Source of the DNA: Phyllobacterium endophyticum
Lineage (GTDB): Bacteria > Pseudomonadota > Alphaproteobacteria > Rhizobiales > Rhizobiaceae
Direction of reading: 5' to 3'
DNA length: 64,000 nucleotides
NCBI RefSeq assembly: GCF_003010935.1
Contig: NZ_PGGN01000001.1
Span: forward strand, 1,302,001 to 1,366,000
The notes under the pieces are model-generated. The model was not told the DNA's origin and did no database searches. It worked only from the letters and a program-made list of their open reading frames with translations. Shown here in pieces: positions 51,666 to 59,249 of this stretch. A program made the position numbers and the translations under genes. Each line of letters opens with the position of its first letter. Positions within the stretch are counted from its first letter, which is position 1.

Positions 51666-52325
51666 TCAGACCTGACGCTCTTTCAGAGGCGAGAAGCTGA
51701 ACCGGTGTAGTCCGACGACTGGTCCGTGCGTCTCCATGGCATTGCGATGGAACTCCGTTGCATAACCGACGTGCGTTTCCAAACCGTAAAGAGGGAAATA
51801 CTTGCCGGTCTGCGCCATCATTCGATCGCGTGTCACCTTGGCGAGAATCGACGCCGCAGCGATCGAAACTGAACGTTGATCGCCCTTGATCAGGGCCGTC
51901 GCCGGACAGGGCAGCCCCGGAGCCACGTCGCGGCCGTCTATGAGTGCATGACCAGGCTGGATCGCCAGCCCGCATACTGCCCGGCGCATAGCCTCAAGCG
52001 CAGCTTTCAATATGTCGGATGCATCGATCATCGGCGCAGACACACTCGCGACGGCGCAGGCAAGTGCCTTATCTACAATGATATCAAAGAGTTCTGCTCG
52101 CCGTTGCGGTGTCAGCCGTTTCGAATCGTCGAGCCCGTCGGGGACTTTTCTCGGGTTCAGAATGACAGCGGCGGCGACAACAGGACCTGCCAGCGGACCC
52201 CGTCCGGCTTCGTCGATTCCCGCCACAAATTCGATTCCGCTGCGGATAAGCTTCCGCTCACTGGCAAAATCCGGTTTGCCAGGTTCATGAGGAATAAGCA
52301 GAGAATCAGAACGCAATCGAGCCAT
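51666..52325 (-). CDS. rnhB: Ribonuclease HII
   Basis: A 219-residue enzyme that removes ribonucleotides from RNA-DNA hybrids. [15 protein letters not shown] with Asp38 and Glu39, the later Asp in ALIDGRD and the Asp in [10 protein letters not shown] form the DEDD active site. [13 protein letters not shown] is the substrate-binding tail. The start region lies in the loop of a perfect 16-bp inverted repeat (52298-52361). The gene converges on the F0 operon, with the terminator between. Confidence 0.94.
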   Translation of the reverse strand: MARLRSDSLLIPHEPGKPDFASERKLIRSGIEFVAGIDEAGRGPLAGPVVAAAVILNPRKVPDGLDDSKRLTPQRRAELFDIIVDKALACAVASVSAPMIDASDILKAALEAMRRAVCGLAIQPGHALIDGRDVAPGLPCPATALIKGDQRSVSIAAASILAKVTRDRMMAQTGKYFPLYGLETHVGYATEFHRNAMETHGPVVGLHRFSFSPLKERQV

Positions 52326-52361
52326 GTTGCGACGAGCCTCGCATTCGTTCTGATTCTCTGC
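52298..52361 (-). repeat. Perfect 16-bp inverted repeat around the rnhB start codon
   Basis: GCAGAGAATCAGAACG (52298-52313) and CGTTCTGATTCTCTGC (52346-52361) are exact complements 32 bases apart. The ATG of rnhB is in the loop. In rnhB mRNA the arms could pair the 5' leader with codons 5-10. Confidence 0.7.
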
Positions 52362-52400
52362 AAGTCCTTGGGCAGGGATGGGGTCTGCTACCCAAGGTCA

Positions 52401-52428
52401 CGTCAGGCTAGGGGGGCAATGCCTGACG
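52401..52428. terminator. Hairpin between the radical SAM and rnhB genes
   Basis: CGTCAGGC and GCCTGACG pair around a 12-base G-rich loop, 60 bases beyond the radical SAM stop on the minus strand. There is no T-run. It may separate the two minus-strand genes. Confidence 0.4.
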
Positions 52429-52489
52429 GAGGTAAGTTACTGTTATTGTTGCTGCTTCCTCGTATGTTTTCTTCGGTCATGCACCTTGC

Positions 52490-53641
52490 CTAGAACAGCG
52501 ACAATTGTTCGGTCCCAGGCGTTGCGGCAAAAAGATCAGTCCGCAGCCGCCGCTTGTTCACATTGATGCCGAGCCGCTTGGCCGCTATTTCAAACCGTCT
52601 GCCGATCTGCCAGGCGTAGGGACCTTCACCGCGCATGCGCTTGCCCCATTCCGCGTCGTAGTCCTTCCCGCCACGCATCGAGCGAACGAGCGAGAGCACA
52701 TGACGATAACGGTCCGGATAGTTGCGCAGCAACCAGTCCTTGAATATCGGGCTGACCTCCAGCGGCAGGCGCAAAAGCACATAGCCCGCCTCCAGCGCGC
52801 CCATGGCATGAGCGCTGTCGAGAATTCGTTCGATCTCGTGGTCGTTGAGACCCGGGATGACCGGTGCGACCATCACGCTGACCGGGATCCCAGCGTCCGA
52901 CAAACTGCGCAGTGCTTGCAAACGCCGCGTCGGTGTAGAAGCGCGGGGCTCCATAGTGCGCGCAAGTTTCCCGTCCAGTGTGGTGATGGACAGTGCTACC
53001 TTGGCGAGACCTTTCTCCGCCATGCGGGCCAATATATCCTGGTCGCGCATGACAAGTGCAGATTTCGTAACAATTCCAACGGGATGCTGATGTGCCTCCA
53101 GTACCTGAAGGATATCCCGCATGATTCGCCATTTTTTCTCCACGGGCTGGTAGGGATCGGTGTTGGTGCCAATGGCGATCGACTTCGCCGTATAGCCGGG
53201 CTTCGAGAGTTCCTTGTCCAGCATCTTCGCCGCGTCCGGCTTGGCAAAGAGTTTCGCTTCAAAATCGAGCCCCGCAGAAAGTCCCATGTAAGTATGGGTT
53301 GGACGCGCAAAACAATAGACACAGCCATGTTCGCAGCCGCGATAGGGATTGATTGAGCGGTCAAAGCTAATGTCGGGCGAGTCATTGCGGGTAATGATCG
53401 TGCGTGGCTTCTCGATCTGAACCTCGGTCTTGAACGGCGGTAAATCTTCGATGGTTTCCCAACCATCATCGTAGACATGGCGGGTTTCAGCTTCGAACCT
53501 GCCGGTTGGATTGATGCCTGCTCCTCGTCCGCGCCGGCGTTCCTGACCTACCCGCATCCCAGCTTCTTCGATCAGTGAATTGGCATGCTGTGCGCGGCCT
53601 TGCCCAAAGGCCGCCTTGTCCGCCTGCATCACGATGTTCAT
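52490..53641 (-). CDS. Radical SAM protein of the PA0069 / SplB-like group
   Basis: A 383-residue protein with a radical SAM iron-sulphur motif in YRGCEHGCVYCFARPTH (CxxxCxxC). IAIGTNTDPYQPVEKKW, VTKSALVMRDQDIL and VSVMVAPVIPGLNDHEIERIL follow. This is the PA0069 family, related to spore-photoproduct lyase-like enzymes but with no proven reaction. The ATG at 53641 has AAGGAG seven bases upstream. Upstream in-frame codons to 54115 overlap the glycosyltransferase gene and are not counted. A role in nucleic-acid repair or modification is inferred from relatives. Confidence 0.88.
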   Translation of the reverse strand: MNIVMQADKAAFGQGRAQHANSLIEEAGMRVGQERRRGRGAGINPTGRFEAETRHVYDDGWETIEDLPPFKTEVQIEKPRTIITRNDSPDISFDRSINPYRGCEHGCVYCFARPTHTYMGLSAGLDFEAKLFAKPDAAKMLDKELSKPGYTAKSIAIGTNTDPYQPVEKKWRIMRDILQVLEAHQHPVGIVTKSALVMRDQDILARMAEKGLAKVALSITTLDGKLARTMEPRASTPTRRLQALRSLSDAGIPVSVMVAPVIPGLNDHEIERILDSAHAMGALEAGYVLLRLPLEVSPIFKDWLLRNYPDRYRHVLSLVRSMRGGKDYDAEWGKRMRGEGPYAWQIGRRFEIAAKRLGINVNKRRLRTDLFAATPGTEQLSLF

Positions 53642-53749
53642 CCGTGTTCTCCTTGGCAAAGTGCGAGCGAGTCGCGATTGGCCGAAACATGAATGTATTC
53701 CTAGCAAACTTATGGAACAAAGCAAGAACAATCTGCGCCGAAAGGAGTG

Positions 53750-54298
53750 ATGGAATTTGTTCTGATTATGGGATATTGGCTCCTCATGATTTCCGTCCTG
53801 ATTGAAACCCATAATTCGGATGAGGCTTTGGCGAGGACGCTTGGCGGCCTGGTCGGAGGCGCTGTCGAGGGTGTTTTGAGCGATGTGATCATCATCGATC
53901 ACGGCTCCGTCGATCAGACCCACCGTGTGGCCGATGCTGCTGGCTGTATCTTCCTCCAGGATCAGACGCTTATCGATGGCTTCAGGCGCGCGAGAAGCGA
54001 GTGGTTCCTGTTTCTCGAGCCGGGGGCGAGGCTTCTGGACGGGTGGATCGAGCCGGTGGCCGTTCACGCCGAGCGGATGCAAGGGCCAGCCTGTTTCACC
54101 CGCTCCCATACCCATCGCAGGCCTTTTCTCAGCCGCGTGTTCTCTCCGGGCAGTCCCCTCGCTGACGGGTTGCTCATCTCAAAGCGTCAGTCGATGGCTT
54201 TGTTCAGCCCAGGTAAAAAAACGTCCGATATTGCTCGCGGCCTTGCCATGAAGCGGCTTCGCGCGGAAATCATACCGGCCCCGCTGAAGAAAAGTTAG
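53750..54298 (+). CDS. Short glycosyltransferase family 2-like protein
   Basis: About 182 residues. MISVLIETHNSDEALARTLGGLV and VIIIDHGSVDQTHRVADAAGC are the nucleotide-sugar-binding half of a GT-A fold, with DHGS in place of the usual DDGSxD. SEWFLFLEPGARLLDGWIEP resembles the DxD region, but no clear DxD is seen. The protein is much shorter than most GT2 enzymes, so activity is doubtful. The start is uncertain (53750 with AAAGGAG only two bases away, or 53786). It is divergent from the radical SAM gene and converges on moaB. Confidence 0.75.
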   Translation: MEFVLIMGYWLLMISVLIETHNSDEALARTLGGLVGGAVEGVLSDVIIIDHGSVDQTHRVADAAGCIFLQDQTLIDGFRRARSEWFLFLEPGARLLDGWIEPVAVHAERMQGPACFTRSHTHRRPFLSRVFSPGSPLADGLLISKRQSMALFSPGKKTSDIARGLAMKRLRAEIIPAPLKKS

Positions 54299-54846
54299 TC
54301 TTTGCCGCCGCGCGCCAAATGTTCGTCCAGTCGCGGCATGATCTCAACGAAATTACATGGCATATGGCGGTAGTCCAGCTGGTATTGCAGGATATTGTCC
54401 CAGGCGTCCTTGCAGGCGCCTGGTGAGCCCGGCAACACGAAGACGAAGGTAGCGTTGACGACGCCGCCCGTTGCCCGTGACTGGATGGTGGACGTGCCGA
54501 TCTTGTCGTATGACACACGGTGAAAAACTTCGGAAAAGCCGTCCATGCGTTTTTCGAAGATGGGCTCCAATGCTTCCGGCGTCACATCGCGGCCCGTAAA
54601 GCCGGTGCCGCCGGTGGTAATGATTACATCGATTGCCGGGTCTTTAGACCAGGAGACAACTCGGTTGCGAATTTTATCGCGGTCGTCAGTGACAATGGCC
54701 CGGTCGGCCAGTGTATGACCTGCGGCGAGAAGCCGTTCAGCCAAGGTGCTCCCCGACTTGTCGTCTTCCAATGTGCGCGTATCGGAAATGGTCAATACCG
54801 CGATATTTACAGGCAGGAAAGGGCGTGTCTCATCGATCCGGGCCAA
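54295..54846 (-). CDS. moaB: Molybdenum cofactor biosynthesis protein B
   Basis: A 183-residue protein of the MoaB/Mog fold. It opens ARIDETRPFLPVNIAVLTISDTR and continues with ITTGGTGFTGRDVTPEAL, FVFVLPGSPGACKDAWDNIL and the C-terminal CNFVEIMPRLDEH. It binds molybdopterin and acts in its adenylylation. I start at the TTG at 54846: AGGAGG (54853-54858) is spaced six bases from it and lies in the end of ispE. The upstream in-frame ATG at 54870 is inside ispE and less likely. The gap to the ispE stop is two bases. Confidence 0.92.
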   Translation of the reverse strand: MARIDETRPFLPVNIAVLTISDTRTLEDDKSGSTLAERLLAAGHTLADRAIVTDDRDKIRNRVVSWSKDPAIDVIITTGGTGFTGRDVTPEALEPIFEKRMDGFSEVFHRVSYDKIGTSTIQSRATGGVVNATFVFVLPGSPGACKDAWDNILQYQLDYRHMPCNFVEIMPRLDEHLARGGKD

Positions 54847-54848
54847 GG

Positions 54849-55727
54849 TCAACCTCCTTCCGCAGCGCAATATGTGGCGGCGACGAACCAGTCCGGGTGG
54901 CGCTGCCGGAGTGCCGCAGCCGCACGCTTCGCATCTTCATCGCTGTGATAAATCGCAAAACATGTACCGCCCGATCCCGACATGCGGACAAGGCGTGCGC
55001 CGGTGCCTTGCAGCGCAACCAGCGTAATGCCGATGCTCGGGCAGAGCTTTTCGGCAGCGGAAAAAAGGTGGTTCTCAGTCGCTGCTAGATAGGCACAAAC
55101 GTCATCGGCGCAGGGGCTTGACCTCAGCGGGGGCAGGGGCGGATTGTCCCTTCTGTCCAGGGCTGCAAACACCTGTGGTGTCGAAATAGAAATGCCGAAG
55201 TTGACGAGCACCATTGGAAGGTGGGGAAAGGCGGCGATCGGTTCGATCTCGTCTCCAATACCGCGCGCGATCAGCGGCTTGCCCTCAAGGCACATGGGCA
55301 CGTCTGCGCCAAGGCGCAGGCCGATTTCGCTCAAACCATCCGGTTCGATGTTCCAATGTGCCGCCAGCGCTCGCAAGGCCGCAGCCGCATCACTCGATCC
55401 GCCGCCAATGCCGGAACTGATCGGAAGATGTTTCTCGAGGTGAATGGAAACAGGATCAGCCTTGTCGGGAAAGCGGGCACGAAGCGCGTTCCTGGCCCTG
55501 ATCACAAGATTTGTCTCGTCTTCGGGCAGGTCGCCGCGAAATGGACCTGATATTTCGAACCTGTCGACCAGCGATCGTTTGACGCTTACCCGGTCGCCGA
55601 AATTGGCAAACACGACGAGGCTTTCAAGAAGATGATAGCCGTCATGTCTGCGCCCGGTCACGTGCAGCGCCAGATTGATCTTGGCGGGTGCAATCAGGCT
55701 GGTCGTACGCTCCACACTGTCCAGCAT
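54849..55727 (-). CDS. ispE: 4-diphosphocytidyl-2-C-methyl-D-erythritol kinase
   Basis: A 292-residue GHMP kinase of the MEP isoprenoid pathway. The opening APAKINLALHVTGRRHDGYHLLESLV carries the substrate-binding Lys and conserved HDGYH. The ATP-binding PISSGIGGGSSDAAAAL and a C-terminal MSGSGGTCFAIY complete the GHMP signatures. It supplies precursors that the polyprenyl synthase at 58104 would use. It is cotranscribed with the small membrane-protein gene upstream (5-base gap) and moaB downstream. Confidence 0.95.
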   Translation of the reverse strand: MLDSVERTTSLIAPAKINLALHVTGRRHDGYHLLESLVVFANFGDRVSVKRSLVDRFEISGPFRGDLPEDETNLVIRARNALRARFPDKADPVSIHLEKHLPISSGIGGGSSDAAAALRALAAHWNIEPDGLSEIGLRLGADVPMCLEGKPLIARGIGDEIEPIAAFPHLPMVLVNFGISISTPQVFAALDRRDNPPLPPLRSSPCADDVCAYLAATENHLFSAAEKLCPSIGITLVALQGTGARLVRMSGSGGTCFAIYHSDEDAKRAAAALRQRHPDWFVAATYCAAEGG

Positions 55728-55732
55728 TGCAA

Positions 55733-55918
55733 TCAGTCTTCGCGCAGGCGGTATTCGCCGGTCTCGGGATCCTGTACCAAAGTTCCCTGCGCACGGTTCT
55801 GCACTTCCTTCTCAGCCTCGCGCACGCGCTCCGAAACGCGTTGCGCTTCTTTCTTGAACGAGCGGTACCCGTAGAAGGCAGCAAAGCCGACAAGGGCAAA
55901 AAAGATTAGCTGTGGCAT
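55733..55918 (-). CDS. Small single-helix membrane protein
   Basis: A 61-residue protein. One N-terminal transmembrane helix (MPQLIFFALVGFAAFYGYRS) is followed by a charged coiled-coil-like stretch (EAQRVSERVREAEKEVQNRA) and the end DPETGEYRLRED. The YRSFKKEA boundary and the DPxTGxYR ending are conserved in rhizobial relatives, from memory. The function is unknown. It ends five bases before ispE and starts the ispE-moaB unit. A role as an assembly or scaffold factor is speculative. Confidence 0.75.
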   Translation of the reverse strand: MPQLIFFALVGFAAFYGYRSFKKEAQRVSERVREAEKEVQNRAQGTLVQDPETGEYRLRED

Positions 55919-55997
55919 CGTCCCAACCTCGAAAACCAGATGTTCCGCCTATCAATAGCACGGCGCGAAGAGCTTGCCAAAACTGGCAATGCTCAGA

Positions 55998-56855
55998 TCA
56001 TAATCCGAACCGCGCCCAAAGTGCGCGTTCCTCGGCAGCGGTAACTACGCCGTCGGCCAGATTGGAGGCGAGCGACTCAACTCTGGTTTCTGTGGAAGGC
56101 AGCTTGCGTCCAAAGATGCCGCGCGGTTGCGTGATCAGTTTCAAACGGGTTTTAGGTCCGTACTGTGCCTTGAGATACGACCTGATATCGCCAAGGCCAT
56201 CAACCAGTCCGAGCTCTAGACCCCGGGTTCCAGTCCAGAAAAGCCCAGTGAACAGATCTGGATTGTCGCTCAGCTTCTCGCCGCGCCTCTCCTTGACAAG
56301 ATCGATGAACGTCTCGTGAATCTCGAGCTGAAGCGCCTTCAGATGCTCGATATCCTCCTTGTTCTCGGGGCGGAACGGGTCGAGCGTGGCCTTGTTCCTG
56401 CCGGCTGTATGCACTCGGCGCTCGACGCCGATTTTCTTGATGAGTTCAGTAAATCCGAAACTTGCCGTGACCACGCCGATAGAGCCGACGATCGACGACG
56501 GGTCGGCAATAATTTCATCACCCGCCACAGCGATCATGTAGCCGCCCGACGCCGCGACGTCCTCGACAAACATGTAAACCTTTTTGTTCTTCTCCGTCGC
56601 CAGATCGCGAATGCGCCTGTAGATCAGCCGCGATTGCACTGGCGAGCCGCCTGGGGAATTAATGGAGATTGCCACGGCAGGTGCGTCTTTTTCGTCGAAG
56701 GCTTTTTCAAGTACGGCTGCCGTCGATGACAGGCAAAGATTCTGCCGGAAGGGACCGCCGCCGGACATGATCGTACCGTGCAATCGAACAACCGGAATTT
56801 CCTGATAGTCGGGACGCCAGCGACGGGGCAATAATTTCCGGATGAATCGAGCCAA
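55998..56855 (-). CDS. S49-family signal-peptide-peptidase-like serine protease (SppA/SohB type)
   Basis: A 285-residue protease of the Ser/Lys type. AISINSPGGSPVQSRLIYRRI, VEDVAASGGYMIAVAGDEI with nucleophile Ser103, GSIGVVTASFGF and AGRNKATLDPF with general-base Lys155 reproduce the 52-residue Ser-Lys spacing of Bacillus SppA. It has no clear N-terminal transmembrane helix, unlike full SppA, which suggests a peripheral or cytosolic form. It would degrade cleaved signal peptides or membrane peptides. It is an independent minus-strand gene. Confidence 0.9.
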   Translation of the reverse strand: MARFIRKLLPRRWRPDYQEIPVVRLHGTIMSGGGPFRQNLCLSSTAAVLEKAFDEKDAPAVAISINSPGGSPVQSRLIYRRIRDLATEKNKKVYMFVEDVAASGGYMIAVAGDEIIADPSSIVGSIGVVTASFGFTELIKKIGVERRVHTAGRNKATLDPFRPENKEDIEHLKALQLEIHETFIDLVKERRGEKLSDNPDLFTGLFWTGTRGLELGLVDGLGDIRSYLKAQYGPKTRLKLITQPRGIFGRKLPSTETRVESLASNLADGVVTAAEERALWARFGL

Positions 56856-56929
56856 GCGTGTCTCCTCTCTTGAGAATAGTCGTCAGGACCATGTAGGCCG
56901 TGCGCAGGAAATCACAATGGTAACAAAGT

Positions 56930-57703
56930 CTAAATCAGCGACGTCAGCCCATTATTGATAGCAATAGCCCTGTCGGTAAATTCGTTTCCGGTCTCATGGT
57001 GCAGAACAAGTGCAGGATACAAGGACAGCCCCGCGCGGCTGCCCATGATACCTTTGACGACAATACGAATGGCGGCATCCTGTGGCCTTGGCTGAACCGG
57101 GACGATAATCAGGCCGCCAAAACGACCCTCAAGGGCGTCAAGCAGATCGGTGATCGATGTTGGGCGGGCTATAATCCCGATAAATCCGCCAGGCCTGACG
57201 ATAGCAGCGGCTGTCCTTATCCATTGCTCCATCATGTCTTTCGTCATCACATGAGCCTCGGCCTTAACAGGGTCCGGGGTCGCGCGGTCAGTTGGCATAT
57301 TGAATGGCGGGTTCATGATGGCAAAATCGAAGCTGTTGTCGACAAGGCCCGCCTCCCCACGCGCCTTGCCCGTCAAGGCAACATCTGCCTGGACGACTTG
57401 CGTACGATCCAAGAAAGCGTTGTTTTCGGGCAGTGCAAGTGAACTCCGCGCAAATTCGGCCATGAAATTGGAACGTTCAATCAAGACCGCGGTGGAGGCC
57501 GGGCAGCGTGAGAGGACCGCAAGGCCCGCAGCGCCAGCGCCGGCGCCAAGATCGGCAATACGACCGGCAAAATCATTCGGCACCACACTGGCAAGGATCA
57601 TTGCATCGACGCCCGAGCGGTGACCCTTGGCTGCGGGTTGCAACAGATAAAATCTGCCGCGATGAAATGCGTCCTTGGTATGCGGAGCGTCTGTTACACT
57701 CAT
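56930..57703 (-). CDS. tRNA1(Val) adenine-N6 methyltransferase-like protein (TrmN6/YfiC family)
   Basis: A 257-residue class I SAM methyltransferase. GRFYLLQPAAKGHRSGVDAMILA is the family's N-terminal motif, IADLGAGAGAAGLAVL is the SAM-binding motif, and FAIMNPPFN is the NPPF/Y catalytic motif of N6-adenine enzymes. Relatives methylate A37 of tRNA1(Val). The target is inferred. The DUF2007 gene ends three bases before its start, so the two are coupled. Confidence 0.88.
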   Translation of the reverse strand: MSVTDAPHTKDAFHRGRFYLLQPAAKGHRSGVDAMILASVVPNDFAGRIADLGAGAGAAGLAVLSRCPASTAVLIERSNFMAEFARSSLALPENNAFLDRTQVVQADVALTGKARGEAGLVDNSFDFAIMNPPFNMPTDRATPDPVKAEAHVMTKDMMEQWIRTAAAIVRPGGFIGIIARPTSITDLLDALEGRFGGLIIVPVQPRPQDAAIRIVVKGIMGSRAGLSLYPALVLHHETGNEFTDRAIAINNGLTSLI

Positions 57704-57706
57704 AGG

Positions 57707-57928
57707 TTAGTTGCGAAGCTCCTGCTCGATGCCGGCATCTATCAGCAATTGCCGGACTTCATTCTCGCGATTGCTATCGACCATGACACGGCGGCCGAGA
57801 ATGCCCAGCGAGCCTTCAAGAACGCTCATATTGGAGTCTGCAATAAAGTGATTGATATTGGCTTCTTTCAACAGCGATTCGACAAAAGAGATTAGAACCG
57901 GGTCATTGGTGCGCAGGATTTCGATCAT
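57707..57928 (-). CDS. DUF2007 domain protein
   Basis: A 73-residue protein: MIEILRTNDPVLISFVESLLKEANI, then DSNMSVLEGSLGILGRRVMVD and a C-terminal helix. This matches the DUF2007 family, small ferredoxin-like putative signal-transducing proteins. Start at 57928 by resemblance to relatives; in-frame ATGs at 57940 and 57955 are possible. It is the upstream partner of the methyltransferase gene (three-base gap). The function is unknown. Confidence 0.85.
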   Translation of the reverse strand: MIEILRTNDPVLISFVESLLKEANINHFIADSNMSVLEGSLGILGRRVMVDSNRENEVRQLLIDAGIEQELRN

Positions 57929-58103
57929 TTTGACTACCATTTTGGGGTGACGCACTGCGCCACGGCCTATTTGTAGGGCTGGGTTGGCTTATCACGAATT
58001 TACAGCGATCACGTAAAATTTGCGCGCCAATTCGCCGCTTGCGGGATAAAGCCTGTCAAAATAAGGTGTCGCCGCATCATGGCCGAACCGCAGGAGTTTC
58101 GTT

Positions 58104-59120
58104 TTGGGCGTCGTTGTCAGTCTTGACGATAAGAAAAACAATAACGGATCGGTTCAGCCGCTGATCGATCTGACTACCGCCGATATGAGCCGTGTCAACG
58201 AACTGATCCTGTCCAAAGCCGGATCAGACGTCGAGATGATTCCGGAGGTTGCAAACCATCTGATCTCTTCGGGCGGCAAGCGCCTGCGTCCGATGATCAC
58301 CCTCGCGGCAGCACGCATGTTCGGCTACAGGGGCGACGGTCATGTCAAGCTGGCGACCAGCGTGGAATTCATGCACACCGCTACGTTGCTGCACGACGAT
58401 GTGGTTGACGAAAGCGATCTGCGCCGCGGAAAACGCACAGCCCGCATGATCTGGGGCAATCAGGCCAGCGTTCTTGTCGGCGACTTTTTACTTGGCCAGG
58501 CATTCAAGATGATGGTGGATGTCGGCTCGCTGGAGGCGCTCGATGTGCTCGCGACGTCCGCGTCCGTCATTGCGGAAGGCGAGGTCATGCAGCTTGCGGC
58601 CGCAAAAAATCTCGAAACCACCGAAGACGAATATCTCGCAGTAATCAAGGCCAAGACCGCAGCGCTTTTCTCAGCCGCAGCTGAAGTCGGACCGATCATA
58701 GCTTCCGCGTCGCGTACGGACCGACAGGCGCTTCGTTCCTATGGCCTCAATCTGGGACTTGCCTTCCAACTCGTGGACGATGCACTTGACTATGGCGGCA
58801 ATGCCCGGGACCTTGGAAAGAATACCGGCGACGATTTCCGTGAGGGCAAAATCACCCTGCCGGTTGTGCTCACCTACCGGCGCGGAACACCCGATGAGCG
58901 CCTCTTCTGGAAGGAGGCACTGGAAAATGGCGCCAATGACGACAAGGGTCTGGAAAAAGCCAAAGGATTGATGACTCGTTACGGTGCATTAAGTGATACT
59001 ATCCAGCGGGCCCGGCATTTTGGCGGCATTGCCCGGGATGCGCTCGCTCCACTCGATCAGTCGCCGCAGAAGGATGCGCTGCTTGAAGTCATCGATTTCT
59101 GCATCAGCCGGGTCAATTGA
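58104..59120 (+). CDS. ispB: All-trans polyprenyl diphosphate synthase (ubiquinone side chain)
   Basis: A 338-residue trans-prenyltransferase. The first Asp-rich motif is LHDDVVDESDLRRGKRT (Asp98, Asp99, Asp102), GGKRLRP sits upstream, and the second Asp-rich motif is FQLVDDALDYGG (about 222). Such enzymes extend farnesyl diphosphate to the C40-C50 tail of ubiquinone; alphaproteobacteria usually make Q10, so decaprenyl (DdsA) is likely. I start at the TTG at 58104 because AGGAG (58092-58096) is seven bases upstream. It is divergent from the DUF2007 gene. Confidence 0.9.
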   Translation: MGVVVSLDDKKNNNGSVQPLIDLTTADMSRVNELILSKAGSDVEMIPEVANHLISSGGKRLRPMITLAAARMFGYRGDGHVKLATSVEFMHTATLLHDDVVDESDLRRGKRTARMIWGNQASVLVGDFLLGQAFKMMVDVGSLEALDVLATSASVIAEGEVMQLAAAKNLETTEDEYLAVIKAKTAALFSAAAEVGPIIASASRTDRQALRSYGLNLGLAFQLVDDALDYGGNARDLGKNTGDDFREGKITLPVVLTYRRGTPDERLFWKEALENGANDDKGLEKAKGLMTRYGALSDTIQRARHFGGIARDALAPLDQSPQKDALLEVIDFCISRVN

Positions 59121-59249
59121 CGGAACTCCCGAGGGAGAGAGCCATAATCCGGGAACTTTGGATCGATCTTGAGCGAAAACCGTAAAAAGGCCATGGTTTT
59201 CTTGAGGATTCGTACAATCATCTCGATTTGAGAATAAAGAGGTTTTGTT

